Assembly (NCBI GenBank): GCA_032622095.1
Contig: CP136063.1
Span: 280,543,426 to 280,607,425 of the forward strand
Reading direction: 5' to 3'
DNA from: Siphonodentalium dalli
Taxonomy: Eukaryota > Mollusca > Scaphopoda > Gadilida > Siphonodentaliidae
Length of the DNA stretch: 64,000 nucleotides
Shown here: positions 44,776 to 55,815 of the stretch, piece after piece
Numbering within the stretch: the stretch's first letter is position 1
Layout: each line of letters starts with the position of its first letter
Notes under the pieces: model-generated
What the model was told of the DNA's origin: nothing
Seen by the model: only the letters and a program-made list of their open reading frames with translations
Database searches by the model: none
Position numbers and translations under genes: made by a program

Positions 44776-46589
44776 ATTGTTTGAATTATTAGCTAAACAT
44801 TCATACAAATGAATCATTAAAAATTAGTGTTATGTGTGTCTGAACCTGACTATTATAAGGCATATTATTATTCCTCGCTACTAACGTGTCAAGTGAGCAG
44901 GGACGTGGGCTGGAGGGTATCCAATGTTGGGGCGTCCACCTTGGAATTTCCAACCGCACCATCCGCTTGAAACAGACCAAACTCATGCACAATGCCTGGC
45001 CTTTGGTTTTCCCCAACTGCATGACACATTATAGCTCTAGATTGTATACCATTCTGAAGTGAATTGATCAGTAGCCTTTGATTGGCCACCATGAAAAACC
45101 GGGGGAGAAACTCAGGATACATGGGCCCAGTGAGAAAATGTGGATATCTGAACCTGAAAATTGCAAAAACATCTAGACTGGCTTCAAGATTCCCAAGTGT
45201 TGGAAGTTTCCAACCTGGCGCCCCCACCCCCACAAGATTGGAAATGTTCCCAACAGACGGAGAGAGAGAGAGAGATGATTTATTTAGCAAAAGAGCATAC
45301 ATTATTTAATTCAAAGCATATTAATTTAATTAAATGGAATTAGATTATTTGTCCATTAAACCAGTTTCTTGCCAATTGGGGGGGGGGGGGGGGGTGGTAA
45401 ATGTGATATAGAAAACTAGATCACACCTGCTCCCTACTTCATGTCCACCCATCATGAGTTTTGGATCAACTCTAAAGAAGAGGTGTCCATTTGTATATGT
45501 CAAATATGGTTGATTACATGTTTAAAGTGTAGGAAAGTAGGCAAATGTTAGTCTAAAAACGACAAAATCCCCACTATTAAATTGTTGTCAAATCAAATTA
45601 AGAGAACAATTTCAACATATTGTTGGTGTTAAATTTCAATCCAATCTATTGTAAGATAAGAAATTTGTAACTGTTGAACATTTTGACCAAAGTTGGGGAT
45701 AGACACCAATTAAGCACCCCCTCCCCAAGTCCCCCACCACCACAATCACGTCATAACCTATCAATGATTCAGTTGAACGTGATTTTATAAGTTATATTCA
45801 TGTCTGGGCGACAAACATGTGTAAATGTCCCACAGGCGGACTTCAGAGGAGGAAATATGATGGCGCTGGCATTGAAATATTGTCACACCTGGATCTTTCA
45901 ATAATGCCCAGATTAAGTAAATGAATATACCATCTTATATTCTCAGTCCTGAGAGTAGATTTATATTACCATTGGTCATTTACATAGGCGGGCATGATTA
46001 TTATACTATACTCATCGGGACTTTCAATATTTTATTTCTGCCTATTAATGTCACTTAATCTCCCGTATTATGTATTTATTGTGTTATTTCTTAATATACC
46101 TGTTCTATTATGCAAATTACATAAGCTACAGTCATTATCTGGTTTAAAATGTCAGATACACAAGACGATTTTCGGACCCAAGTGCAGAAATCGTTCGAAT
46201 AAATCTCATGGACAGAACCGTCACAGCCATGATCGGTTTGAAATAGAACCGTAACACACACCCGTGTTGATTACGAGGTCACAGCTCCCAATTATCAACC
46301 CCTATCGGGATACTTTCTTAGCTATTTTACAAAAGAATAACACGGGTACACTTTATAGTCAGTGTTTGTCTTCAGAATGTGTTTCATATTTTATACGCCA
46401 CGAAAAACAAAGAAATTGCGTCCACTTGGCTTGATTTTTAGTGATAACATGTTGATATTTACGCGTTAACTCGCTAATACCGAGTTAATTGTGGTCTAGA
46501 GTTCCGGTTTCGATAACACGGCACTTCTGCAGCCTCGGTTCATTCAGGAAAGTTTAATATATTCAAGACATCTATAATTATGCGTGATT
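44776..46589. other. mostly unidentified; G17 tract at 45,378
   Basis: A run of 17 G lies at 45,378-45,394. Around 45,165-45,255 phrases such as CTGGCTTCAAGATTCCCAAG and GTTGGAAGTTTCCAACC relate weakly to 48,515-48,565 and 16,680. No gene recognised. Confidence 0.4.
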
Positions 46590-46712
46590 TTGTCACAAAA
46601 ATGATTATTTTCAATCATCAGGAACCGTAACAAATCAGGCAAGGACCATCACAATACCGGCGATAGAACGATTCCGATGTAACAGTTCCTACACAGTGCC
46701 TTGAACATAACT
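46590..46712. repeat. inverted partner of 43,140-43,262
   Basis: See the partner entry. This copy leads directly into the 39-bp minisatellite. Confidence 0.75.
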
Positions 46713-46737
46713 CCTCTTTTGACCCAAAATCCTTTGC

Positions 46738-47340
46738 ACATGAAACAATAAAGAGTTCCTTATTATTTTGTTTATATGGCAACAATAAAGAGCGTTCCCT
46801 TTTAAATTGTTTATATGGCAACAATAAAGAGCGTTCCCGTTTAATTTGTTTAATGGCAACAATAAAGAGCGTTCCCTTTTAATTTGTTTATATGGCAACA
46901 ATAAAGAACGTTCCCTTTTAATTTCTTTATATGGCAACAATAAAGAGCGTTCCTTATTAATTTGTTTATATGGCAACAATAAAGAGCGTTCCCTTTTAAT
47001 TTGTTTATATGACAACAATAAAGAGCGTTTCCTTTTAATTTGTTTATATGGCAACAATAAAGAGTTCCTTATTAATTTGTTTACATGTCAACAATAAAGA
47101 GCTGAATGATGAACATTGTTGAATTTCTACGACGTCATACATTGGCCTATTGTGAGTAAAGTCCGTATATTTGTATCAAGAATAGAATTGTTCACTTCAG
47201 CCTTGAACATAAATCTCCTTTTAACCCAAAATCCAAACAATAAAGAGCGTTCCACATTATTTTGTTTATATGGCTACAATAAATATCGATCCTTATTAAT
47301 TTGTTTATATGGCAACACTAGAGAGAGTTTGCCTCATTTT
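46738..47340. repeat. 39-bp minisatellite (AATAAAGAGCGTT), about 10 + 2 units
   Basis: Unit GTTTATATGGCAACAATAAA plus GAGCGTTCCCTTTTAATTT. About ten units span 46,740-47,100 and two more lie at 47,235-47,330 after about 130 unique bases. The unit motif also occurs twice in the inverted partner (42.8 kb) and in both 494-bp TTAA elements. Confidence 0.85.
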
Positions 47341-48280
47341 GCAGAATGATGAAAATAGTTGAATTTATATGACGTCATAAATTGGTTCATTGTGAATAAA
47401 GTCCGTATATTTGTATACCAATAAATTTTCGACTTTTTTGATCGCCGGTATGCCCCAAGTAAAAAAGCGACATATTACTAACGGGAGGCTTGAAATGCGC
47501 CTTTAAAGATGCCTTGTCATATTTGACACCATAGAACTACCATCTTTATTAGAAAAAAATGAAGTGTATCAATGAGGCCATTATGGAAGATTTGATGTAT
47601 GATATATGGAATTTCAAGAGTCAGTTTGAACACGTTTTGAAAGACGCCAAAATTATCGATTGATAAAGAGCATCAATGCTCTCTTTTCATAAAAGCTGTA
47701 GAAATCGAAGAGCGTTCTCAATTATGATCTGTTGAACTTGTTTCCAATTTAAATGAGAGTACATGTATTTGTTTTTATTATCAATTTTCTTTTGCCTGCT
47801 AATTGAAAATTGGGTTTAGAAAATTAGACCAATTTGGTGACAAATCTGGCAGTGTATTTTTAAAGTAACTATATGAATAAACATGCCACGGATATATATA
47901 TATATTTACCGTCTCTGGTGCGTAGTTATTCTATTGTCGTATATGTCCAGGAGAGAGTGGTCCACCGAGTGTTCAGCTGTATAGGTGTAGTTGTTCATTA
48001 TCCACTCCGGTGATCGCCCTTTTGTCCTATCAAATTGGAGTTGATAACTCATCGATTTTCATTTCCTGTAGTTACCCGACTGACTAACCTATTGGTGTTT
48101 ATTGGCATGCGGAATGGGAATCTTTAAATTATTTATTCTTAATGATTGATCACAATGAAAAATGTGAGAACCAAAAACAGCCACATTCAAAGCAATACTC
48201 TCGGGAAAGCGCTAACTGAATGAAAGTGAAGATGCACGGTAATGTCGGTTTAGTATCGCCATGGGATACATTACAAAATG
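47341..48280. other. no recognisable gene; diverged direct repeats
   Basis: AATGATTGATCACAATGAAA with following bases at 48,142-48,205 resembles 48,697-48,755. GAAAGTGAAGATGCACGGTA at 48,222 resembles 53,095. These are probably pieces of the element that also contains the long inverted repeat. Confidence 0.45.
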
Positions 48281-48460
48281 AAATACCCTGGAGCGTTGGT
48301 TGGTGTGATTTAATACCCTGGAGCGTTGGTTGGTGTGATTTAATACCCTGGAGCGTTGGTTGGTGTGATTTAATACCCTGGAGCGTTGGTTGGTGTGATT
48401 TAATACCCTGGAGCGTTGGTTGGTGTGATTTAATACCCTGGAGCGTTGGTTGGTGTGATT
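48281..48460 (+). repeat. 30-bp minisatellite, 6 units
   Basis: TAATACCCTGGAGCGTTGGT plus TGGTGTGATT repeated six times. All units are identical except the first base(s) of unit 1 (AAA for TAA). Confidence 0.95.
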
Positions 48461-48906
48461 TAATGTCATATCAGCAGCTAGTTCATTCACTGAAAAAAAC
48501 ACATTTGATTGGAATGATCCAACTGGCTTCAATCTTTCCAACCGTTGGAAATTTCAAACCTATGGTTTAAAAATGAAATTTTCCAACTAGGTGACATTTC
48601 AGTCCAAAACTTTTTGGAAAATATTCGACTTTTAACCTAATTTTTCACTCTAAACACTGGTTCGTGCTGTGAATTAAAAAAAATGATTTATTATCAGTGA
48701 TTGGTAATAATGAAAAATGGAGGAACAAAACTGTCATATTTAAAGAAATACTCTTGGTCACAATGCCCAATCGATTCGCGGCCTCAGTGTGCAAATCGTG
48801 CCCTCAGTGTGCTGGCAACGAATCCTCAGTGCTGAAAACGCGTGTTTTTGCAAAACAGAATTTAGCGAGAGTCAGTCAACAGTTGATATTTTCAACATGG
48901 AAAGGT

Positions 48907-49022
48907 ATGTATAGCCCAGTTTACTTTTATAACACAGATTGGTTATCCACCGATGTCCTGGCGGCCTGTGGACAAAATAGGTTGCGTCTAAAGCAAACCA
49001 ATAAGGTGTGGAAACTCGATGG
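48907..49022 (+). CDS. putative exon 1 of a small unrecognised gene (left arm)
   Basis: The open frame from ATG at 48,907 reads MYSPVYFYNTDWLSTDVLAA then CGQNRLRLKQTNKVWKLD and stops at GGG TAG. The same bases, GATGG|GTAGGG, form a splice donor after 49,022 with two bases of the next codon. The right arm carries the same protein block on the minus strand. An upstream ATG (48,897) used by the right-arm copy is frameshifted here by four extra bases (GTAT). No family recognised; the aromatic, Trp-rich block is conserved between arms mainly at the protein level (C/W, R/Y, T/K, N/H changes), so selection or shared age cannot be separated. Confidence 0.45.
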
Positions 49023-49479
49023 GTAGGGATAAAATGTGTTGTTACTGCTATTCATCGGTGTTTTTGTGGCCTTCGTTTGTGCAATTGGACGAATTATTGT
49101 GTTCAAAATCCAAGAGAAATATATTGGCAATCCAAATAAATCGAGTTGGTGTCCGTAAAACGGTTATAAGTGCCCAAATTAAGCTGGAAATGAGGGTGGG
49201 GTAGTTCACGCGTTACACAGCGGAGGGAATGTGCACGGCAACGCGGTTGGACTAGACATGTGCAAACATTGATCCAGCGGCTGCATTGTGCACCATTTTA
49301 TTCCCAGTCTTGTATATCGATTGTATGCTCAGTATCAACTTTTATACCGGAATGCATGTAAAGTTTTAATGTATATGCATTGAATTATATACCGGTACCA
49401 ATTATACACATTGAAATACATTAACTATTTGCATAACCTAAACGTTCCGTTTAAAGTAGTGTAAAGTACTTCTATATTA

Positions 49480-50133
49480 TCTCATATATATTTTGAAGAC
49501 CTCTGTCTGTCTGTTTGTTTGTCATTTATACAAATCTACGATTCTCGACCGATCGGGACGAAACTTGGTACGTGTGTGTAGTTTGACCAGGCGGTCGACG
49601 TTGTCGTATTGGCGAGCCCGTGCGGCGCCGCTTCGCGCATGCGCAGACGAGATCTCGGAAACGGGTGGAGCTATTGACTTGAAATTTGGTATGTGAATGT
49701 ATCTTGCCCCGGATACGAATTTTATCGGGTCGCCGAGCCCGTGCGACACCAGCTTCGCGCAGATGAGATCTCGGAAACGGGTGGAGCTATCGACTTGAAA
49801 TTTGGTATGTGAATGTATCTTGCCCCGGATACAAATTTTATCGGGTCGCCGAGTCCGCGCGACGCCAGCTTCGCGCATACGCAGACGAGATCCCGGAAAC
49901 GGATGGAGCTATCGACTTGAAATTTGGTATGTGAATGTATCTTGCCCCGGATACGAATTTTATCGGGTCGCCGAGCCCGTGCGACGCCAGCTTCGCGCAT
50001 GCGCAGACCAGATCTCGGAAACGGGTGGAGCTATAGACTTGAAATTTGGTTACCAGATCTCGGAAACGGGTGGAGCTATCGACTTGAAATTTGGTTTTTG
50101 AATAACCCGGACAACGTCGGGCTCATCGGCTAG
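49480..50133 (+). mobile_element. Helitron-like element H1 (654 bp)
   Basis: TCTCATATATATTTTGAAGA at the start follows A; it ends CATCGGCTAG with a GGGTTATT-free hairpin CCCG-acaacgt-CGGG 9-10 bases upstream. The interior consists of about five diverged repeats of ~125 bp built on ATCTCGGAAACGGGTGGAGC, ATCGACTTGAAATTTGGTAT and GCGACGCCAGCTTCGCGCAT. First of a head-to-tail trio. Confidence 0.82.
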
Positions 50134-50497
50134 TCTCATATATATTTTGAAGACCACTGTTTGTATGTCATTTATACAAATCTACGATTCTCGACCGATC
50201 GGGACGAAACTTGGTACGTGTGTGTAGTTTGACCAGGCGGTCGACGTTGTCGTATTGGCGAGCCCGTGCGGCGCCCACTTCGCGCATGCGCAGACGAGAT
50301 CTCGGAAACGGGTGGAGCTATCGACTTGAAATTGGCTATGTGAATGTATCTTGCCCCGGATACGAATTTTATCGGGTCGCCGAGCCCGTGCGACGCCAGC
50401 TTCGCGCATGCGCAGACCAGATCTCGGAAACGGGTGGAGCTATCGACTTGAAATTTGGTTTTTTAATAGCCCGGACAACGTCGGGCTCATCGGCTAG
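50134..50497 (+). mobile_element. Helitron-like element H2 (364 bp)
   Basis: Starts TCTCATATATATTTTGAAGA immediately after the CTAG of H1, with no intervening base, and ends CATCGGCTAG. It is a shorter version of H1 with fewer internal ~125-bp repeats. Confidence 0.82.
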
Positions 50498-51231
50498 TCT
50501 ATTATATATTTTGGAAGATCTGTCTGTCTGTGTGTCTGTCTGTCTGTTTCCAAATGGACTCGAAAACGTCCGATCCGATTTCAATTAAACTTGGTATGTG
50601 GGGGTATTTTCGGCCGAGAAGTGACATAGGCCTATTAATTTGCCCGTGCGACGTGACATTGACCTTGAAATCGGGTAATTTCAAGGTCAAACGCCCGAAT
50701 ATCATGGGATTTCGATGAAACTTGGTATGTGGGGATGCCTTCGGCCGGGGAGTGGCATAAACCTATTAATTTGCCCGGGCGACGTGACCTTGAAATCTGG
50801 TCATTTCAAGGTCAAACGCCCGAATATCACGGGATTTCGATGAGACTTGGTATGTGGGGGTACTTTCGTATGGGGAGTCTCATAAGCATATTCATTTGCC
50901 CGTGCGACGTGACCTTTACCTTGAAATCGGGTCAATTCAAGGTCAAATCGCCAATTTTGATGGGTTTCGACGAAATTTGATACGTGGGGTTACTTTTGTC
51001 CACTGAGTGTATTGGACGGGTCGAGTCGTGACCCCGACCTGACCTTGACCTTCAAAATTATCAATTCGAGGTCAAATCGGGTAAAACCGGTTGGATTTCG
51101 ACGGGTACTTTTGTCGGGTACTTTTGTCCGGGCAGTGTCTTGGACGGGTCAAATCGTTACCCCACCTGACCGTGACCTTCAAAATGGTCAATTCAAGGTC
51201 AAAGCCCGGACGATGTCGGGTCACCTTCTAG
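50498..51231 (+). mobile_element. Helitron-like element H3 (734 bp)
   Basis: Starts TCTATTATATATTTTGGAAG directly after the CTAG of H2 and ends GTCGGGTCACCTTCTAG. It has a different interior from H1/H2: repeats with CGTGACCTTGACCTTGAAAT and GGGATTTCGATGAAACTTGG. The start matches H4 (43,809) better than H1/H2. The next base, T, resumes the host arm. Confidence 0.82.
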
Positions 51232-51647
51232 TAACTATATATATGTATAGCCTATACCCATTTCATATATATGGATACATGTAATTTATGTGTTGTTTAG
51301 CAAATGTTCATGCGACCAATGGTTCACAAGGACGACAACTAAATGTATACATACGTTTGGTATTTTGATTCGACTTTGATTTTACATGTTTTGCAATAAC
51401 TTCCATTTAGCCAGATCATAATATCATAAAACATGTTTTGAAACTTTGTAGCGGAATTTGCACACGCAATAGCGAACACTGAGCCAGGACAACTTAATTA
51501 CTACAGCACACTGGACAGTCACTGTCACGGTGAACATCGAATTATATACTCGTTAACACAAATTAGTAACTGAACATATACGATATAAATGAATGTATAA
51601 TGTTATGTGTCAACATAGATATACATTGTATTCTTCTTTCTTTCCAG

Positions 51648-52054
51648 AAAACGACCACGTGGAAAACAATGGCACCATCGACCGAAGCGAGCACTCTCAA
51701 GCGTTTCGAGCGAACACGCGAAAGATCCAAGCGATTCGGACGAACACGTGCAAGCTGCAGATTTGTCCACGGAAATTGAATTAGCGGGGACACCTGTAAT
51801 TAGCGGGGACACCTGTAATTATCGGGGACACCTGTAATTATCGGGGACACCTGTAATTAGCGGGGACACCTGTAATTAGCGGGGACACCTGTAATTAGCG
51901 GGGACACCTGTAATTAGCGGGGACACCTGCGACACAACCTGGAATATATGATGATATACTTACAGCACCACGCAAAAATGTTGCCCAAAGAAGAATAATC
52001 CGTGCCAACAGAGTGTTGTTCCGGCGTCCTTTTAAATTTGTATACCACAGTTGA
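51648..52054 (+). pseudogene. putative exon 2 of the inverted-repeat gene, frame broken by a 19-bp array
   Basis: A pyrimidine-rich acceptor (TATTCTTCTTTCTTTCCAG) precedes 51,648. Entering with one base (A) to finish the codon left by exon 1, the frame reads G-KRPRGKQWHHRPKRALSS, then SDSDEHVQAADLSTEIELAG and TP. It meets eight 19-bp repeats at 51,781-51,930. After the array the frame ATQPGIYDDILTAPRKNVAQ and RRIIRANRVLFRRPFKFVYH follows, ending Ser-TGA at 52,052. Removing seven of the eight repeats (133 bp) puts both halves in the same frame. The last part is basic (Arg/Lys-rich). No family recognised. The exon phase fits either arm's exon 1, but only the left arm is on this strand. Confidence 0.5.
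51781..51930 (+). repeat. 19-bp minisatellite, 8 units, inside a coding-like exon
   Basis: CGGGGACACCTGTAATTAG (or ATTAT variant) repeated eight times, ending in CGGGGACACCTGCGACAC. One unit equals the coding segment for 'AGTP' and neighbours; the others break the frame. Confidence 0.95.
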
Positions 52055-52836
52055 TAAGAACGTAAACTCTGGGAAGCAAATTGGCGCTATATTCGGGTAG
52101 TTTACACTATCTCGTATATTTTCGTAATATAAGGCAAGTTTTTAATGTGAAATTACAAAGTTTCAAAACATGTTTTATGATATTATGATCTGGCTAAATG
52201 GAAGTTATTGCAAAACATGTAAAATCAAAGTCGAATCAAAATACCAAACGTATGTATACATGTAGTTGTCGTCCTTGTGAACCATTGGTCGCATGAACAT
52301 TTGCTAAACAAGACTTAAATTACATGTATCCATATATATGAAATGGGTATAGGCTATACATATATATAGTTATAATATAGAAGTACTTTACACTACTATA
52401 AACGGAAACATAGTTTAGGTTATGCAAATAGTTAATGTATTGCAATGTGTATAATTGGTACCGGTATATAATTCAATGCATATATATTAAAACTTTACAT
52501 GCATTCCGGTATAAAAGTTGATAATGAGCCATACAATCGATATACAAGACTGGGAATAAAATGGTGCACAATGCAGCCGCTGGATCAATGTTTGCACGTG
52601 TCTAGTCCAACCGCGTTGCCATGCACATTCCCTCCGCTGTGTCACGCGTGAATTACCCCACCCTCATTTCCAGCTTAATTTGGGGCACTTATAACCGTTT
52701 TACGGACACCAACTCGATTTATTTGGATTGCCAATATATTTCTCTTGGATTTTGAACACAATAATTCGTCCAAATGCACAAACGAAGGCCACAAAAAACA
52801 CCGATGAATGGCAGTAGCAACACATTTTATCCCTAC

Positions 52837-52958
52837 CCATCGAGTTTCCACACCTGATGTTTTTGCTTTAGATACAACCTATTTTGTCCCCAGGCGGCCA
52901 GGACATCGGTGGATAACCAATCTGTGTTATAAAAGTAAAATGGGCTATACCTTTCCAT
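52837..52958 (-). CDS. inverted copy of exon 1 (right arm)
   Basis: On the minus strand, ATG at 52,958 opens MERYSPFYFYNTDWLSTDVL, AAWGQNRLYLKQKHQVWKLD and two bases before GTAGGG, 40 codons plus 2 nt. It lacks the 4-bp GTAT insertion of the left arm, so it represents the better-preserved version. The frame is also open upstream to 53,108. No downstream exon in the same orientation was found, so it is an orphan half. Confidence 0.45.
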
Positions 52959-53075
52959 GTTGAAAATATCAACTGTTGCCTGACTCGCTAAATTCTGTTT
53001 TGCAAAAAACACGCGTTTTGAGCACTGAGGATTCGTTGCCAGCACACTGAGGCCGCGAATCGATTGGGCAGTGTG

Positions 53076-54573
53076 TTGGTAGCGCGCTGATTGAAAGTGA
53101 ACATGCACGGTAATGCCGGTTTAATATCGGTTGAAATAAATATATCTAAACTAAACTTTGGTACATTCCAGCAGTCGGAAATTTCATGCATGACACAACA
53201 TTAGTTGGACATTAATTTGACACCATATATAGGTTGGCATTGTTCTCATTGTTTGATTTTTTTCAACCAGTTGGTAATTTTCCAATCTTAGTGTTTGTCA
53301 GATTGGATATTTCCAAGGGGAGCAAATTGAATTCTGCGAACCTGTGAGATTGATGTTTGGTTCAATGGGGGGGGGGGGGGGGGGGGGGGGGGTGCAGTTG
53401 GCCGGAAATTTGAGGAAACTTCTAGCCACGTCCCTAGAACATGTGTCTGTTGTCTATACAGAGACTATTGTGCAAAACGACTGCATTTAACGAAACAAAA
53501 CATGTTAAACATGAAATTGCTATAACTTTAAGACTAGATGATAGTACATACGTGTATCTGATAATCCATCGATACCATATAATCCTACTATTTCTTGAAT
53601 AAGAAGAAACATTATAATAACGAACACAGCAGAAGACATATCCATGCAGGTGCATATGAACTCGGCCAATGGTGACGTATCCGCCGAATTCGAAATCGAC
53701 ATGCGTTCGGGCGGTATTTTAAGGATGGAATTATGAAATCGACTTATGAAAGTGACAATCAACAATGATTTGCAATTGCTTTGCCATCAACCGAAGTGCT
53801 CCCCCAGCATTACTATCAATAGCGTTATTATTAGGCTAATTTCAGTAATATTCTCCCAGTTTACATTCAATAAAACAAATTTGTCTCCGCATTTAAAATT
53901 CTTTGATATAGATCGTTTATATTCTGCAATAATTTGTACACAAGAGACGGATTCTTATGTTTTATTGTGTTTTTAAACTCTGAGGTGGCGAAATCTCGGT
54001 TTGTTTACATTACGAACATTTGAGTCCGTAATCGGAATCCGAATCCCAATCGGATTACCACGAAATTGACATTACGGTCTGTTCGTTTACTGATTTTGCC
54101 AATTTCTGGTCTGTTCTTTTGCCGAACCAAGTCGTACGGGGACCAATCTGTAATCTGAATCCAGAATCTGAATCGGATTTTAGCGAAATAACGCCTCAGG
54201 CCCATTAGACCAGGTTGTGGCTGAGGTAGGTGTCACCCGGAGATGGAGGAATTCCCATGTTGATTTTCTATTTCTGGGTACCATTTTACATAAGAATTTC
54301 TGAGGTGTATGGGGCAAAGCCCAGAAGTCTTTTTTTAAATGGTTAAAATCATGTCAAAATTGCATGAAATGGCTATATTCTAAAAAATCAATCTATGATA
54401 GTTAAAATTGTGATAAATGAAACGAAACATCCACCTAACTGACCTCAATTACTCTACTTATCATGAGCAAACAGAAATATCACAAAAGGATAGACGTATT
54501 TTGAAAACAATTCAAATTTGTAAATTTTTTGCCTATATTTGACGAAATTTAAATTTTTCGTCCAGCGAAAAAT
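53076..54573. other. dispersed-repeat debris and a G26 tract; no gene
   Basis: 53,090-53,130 matches 48,217-48,255 in direct orientation (GTGAACATGCACGGTAATGC). 53,165-53,290 (GCAGTCGGAAATTTCATGCA and TTAGTTGGACATTAATTTGA) is related to 16,679-16,790. A run of 26 G lies at 53,367-53,392. The rest is unidentified. Confidence 0.5.
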
Positions 54574-54733
54574 GGTCATAATTTAAAAATCGTTCTTTAA
54601 ATCACGACCAAATGAGCTTTAAAAACATCTCACATCATTTGTGCTACTATCTAATGAGAAATAATGACCATTTATTTTATATGTTACCTTATATTTTATA
54701 TTCATGATATTGTTACCCCTACCCCTAAAAATA

Positions 54734-55815
54734 CAAAAAATGTCACAAAAATGACATGCGTCTAATTTAGAAAACAAAACTGAGATTCTTCTTAAACATT
54801 GATACACAATGTAATATGTTATAATATTGAATAGGATCATTTGTTTGCTGAAAGCTTGTCAATATATCAAATAAGTGGAAATATGGGTATATATATGTCA
54901 GTTATTAATGCATTATTATTATACTTGCTTTGATATCTTTTCATAGATACCCTCCTGTTACATTACTTATGATTGGTATTACTAGTGAGTAGATTAGAAT
55001 ACACATCCTGATGCTTCTTACTGTTGCCATTCTTTTCCAAGACTATTGTGATTCTTAATGACAATTTAAGAATTATGGACAATGCAGGTTTCCATAGAAT
55101 TTATGCAGTTTTGAATGTGACACAGCAACAAATATTTTGCTCTGAAAATGATTGAAATAATAATAAAAATTGTGGAATCCAGGTAAGTGATTTTATTAAT
55201 TATTAAATATATGTAATTCTTTCAATGATTGCTCTTTATTACTTCAAAAATTGTTATAGTTACTTAGAAAATGATAATTTAATTGAAGCAGACGACATAA
55301 TAAATCAAGCATCATTTTAAGATAGAAACAAATCTGTGACTGAAAGTGCCAATGTTTTGTTGTTGAGGAATTGATGTTAATGCTTGTGTTAATTTTGCAA
55401 CTGATAGTTAGGATAAATGTGGTGGTTTTGTCTAGATTTAATTTGTTTAACATATCTCTTTCTGTGGAAGACCAGTTTTATAAACAATTGTGAGACGCTG
55501 AAAATTTGGTTCATAACGTTTTTTATTTTAGAATGATTAAATACTAGTACTGTTGGGTGCCAAATAAACATGCTGGCACGTTTATTAATTTTCTAAGATA
55601 ATATTATTGCCCATCACTATTATTTGTTCATGATATATACAGTGAAAATTGCAGTACTATTAATAATTTAGGGTAAAATGTAAGCCAGCACTTTTATTCA
55701 GCCAGCACGTTTATTTTGGCACCAGAGAGTAAATAGGATAAATGAAAGCAAATCACTTCTATTTTCTTCTATTTTCTACTTACAGGTCCTGATAGCCTTT
55801 GCTATATACCACAAC
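54734..55815. other. non-coding 5' part of the large transposon
   Basis: AT-rich. GCCAGCACTTTTATTCAGCC and GCCAGCACGTTTATTTTGGC at 55,684-55,720 form a short direct repeat. A possible splice acceptor (TATTTTCTACTTACAG) lies at 55,786 before the first protein block. Confidence 0.45.

Larger units (their letters stand above)
48760..53075. repeat. long inverted repeat, arms ~0.93 kb
   Basis: Left arm 48,760-49,479 plus 51,232-51,450; right arm 52,156-53,075. The arms begin with CCCAATCGATTCGCGGCCTC outside and meet at AAAACATGTTTTGAAACTTT inside, around a 705-bp loop (51,451-52,155). Similarity is high throughout, with scattered substitutions and a few small indels, for example a 4-bp GTAT in the left arm at about 48,905. 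The left arm is opened by three Helitron-like elements; the right arm is uninterrupted there. It may be a transposon with very long TIRs or an inverted duplication; the outer limits were not bounded by a TSD that I could find. Confidence 0.88.

Noticed and set aside
44801-45309. Overlapping frames of 60-137 codons on both strands
   Set aside because: No domain, mutually overlapping in opposite strands, and part of the region is related to dispersed repeats.
48281-48460. CRISPR-like direct repeats (also at 34.8, 46.7 and 63 kb)
   Set aside because: Units are contiguous with no unique spacers, the host is eukaryotic and no cas genes are present; these are minisatellites.
49493-51284. Several Arg-rich frames of 60-125 codons
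   Set aside because: They are translations of internal repeats of the Helitron-like elements; the same peptide appears in every repeat unit.
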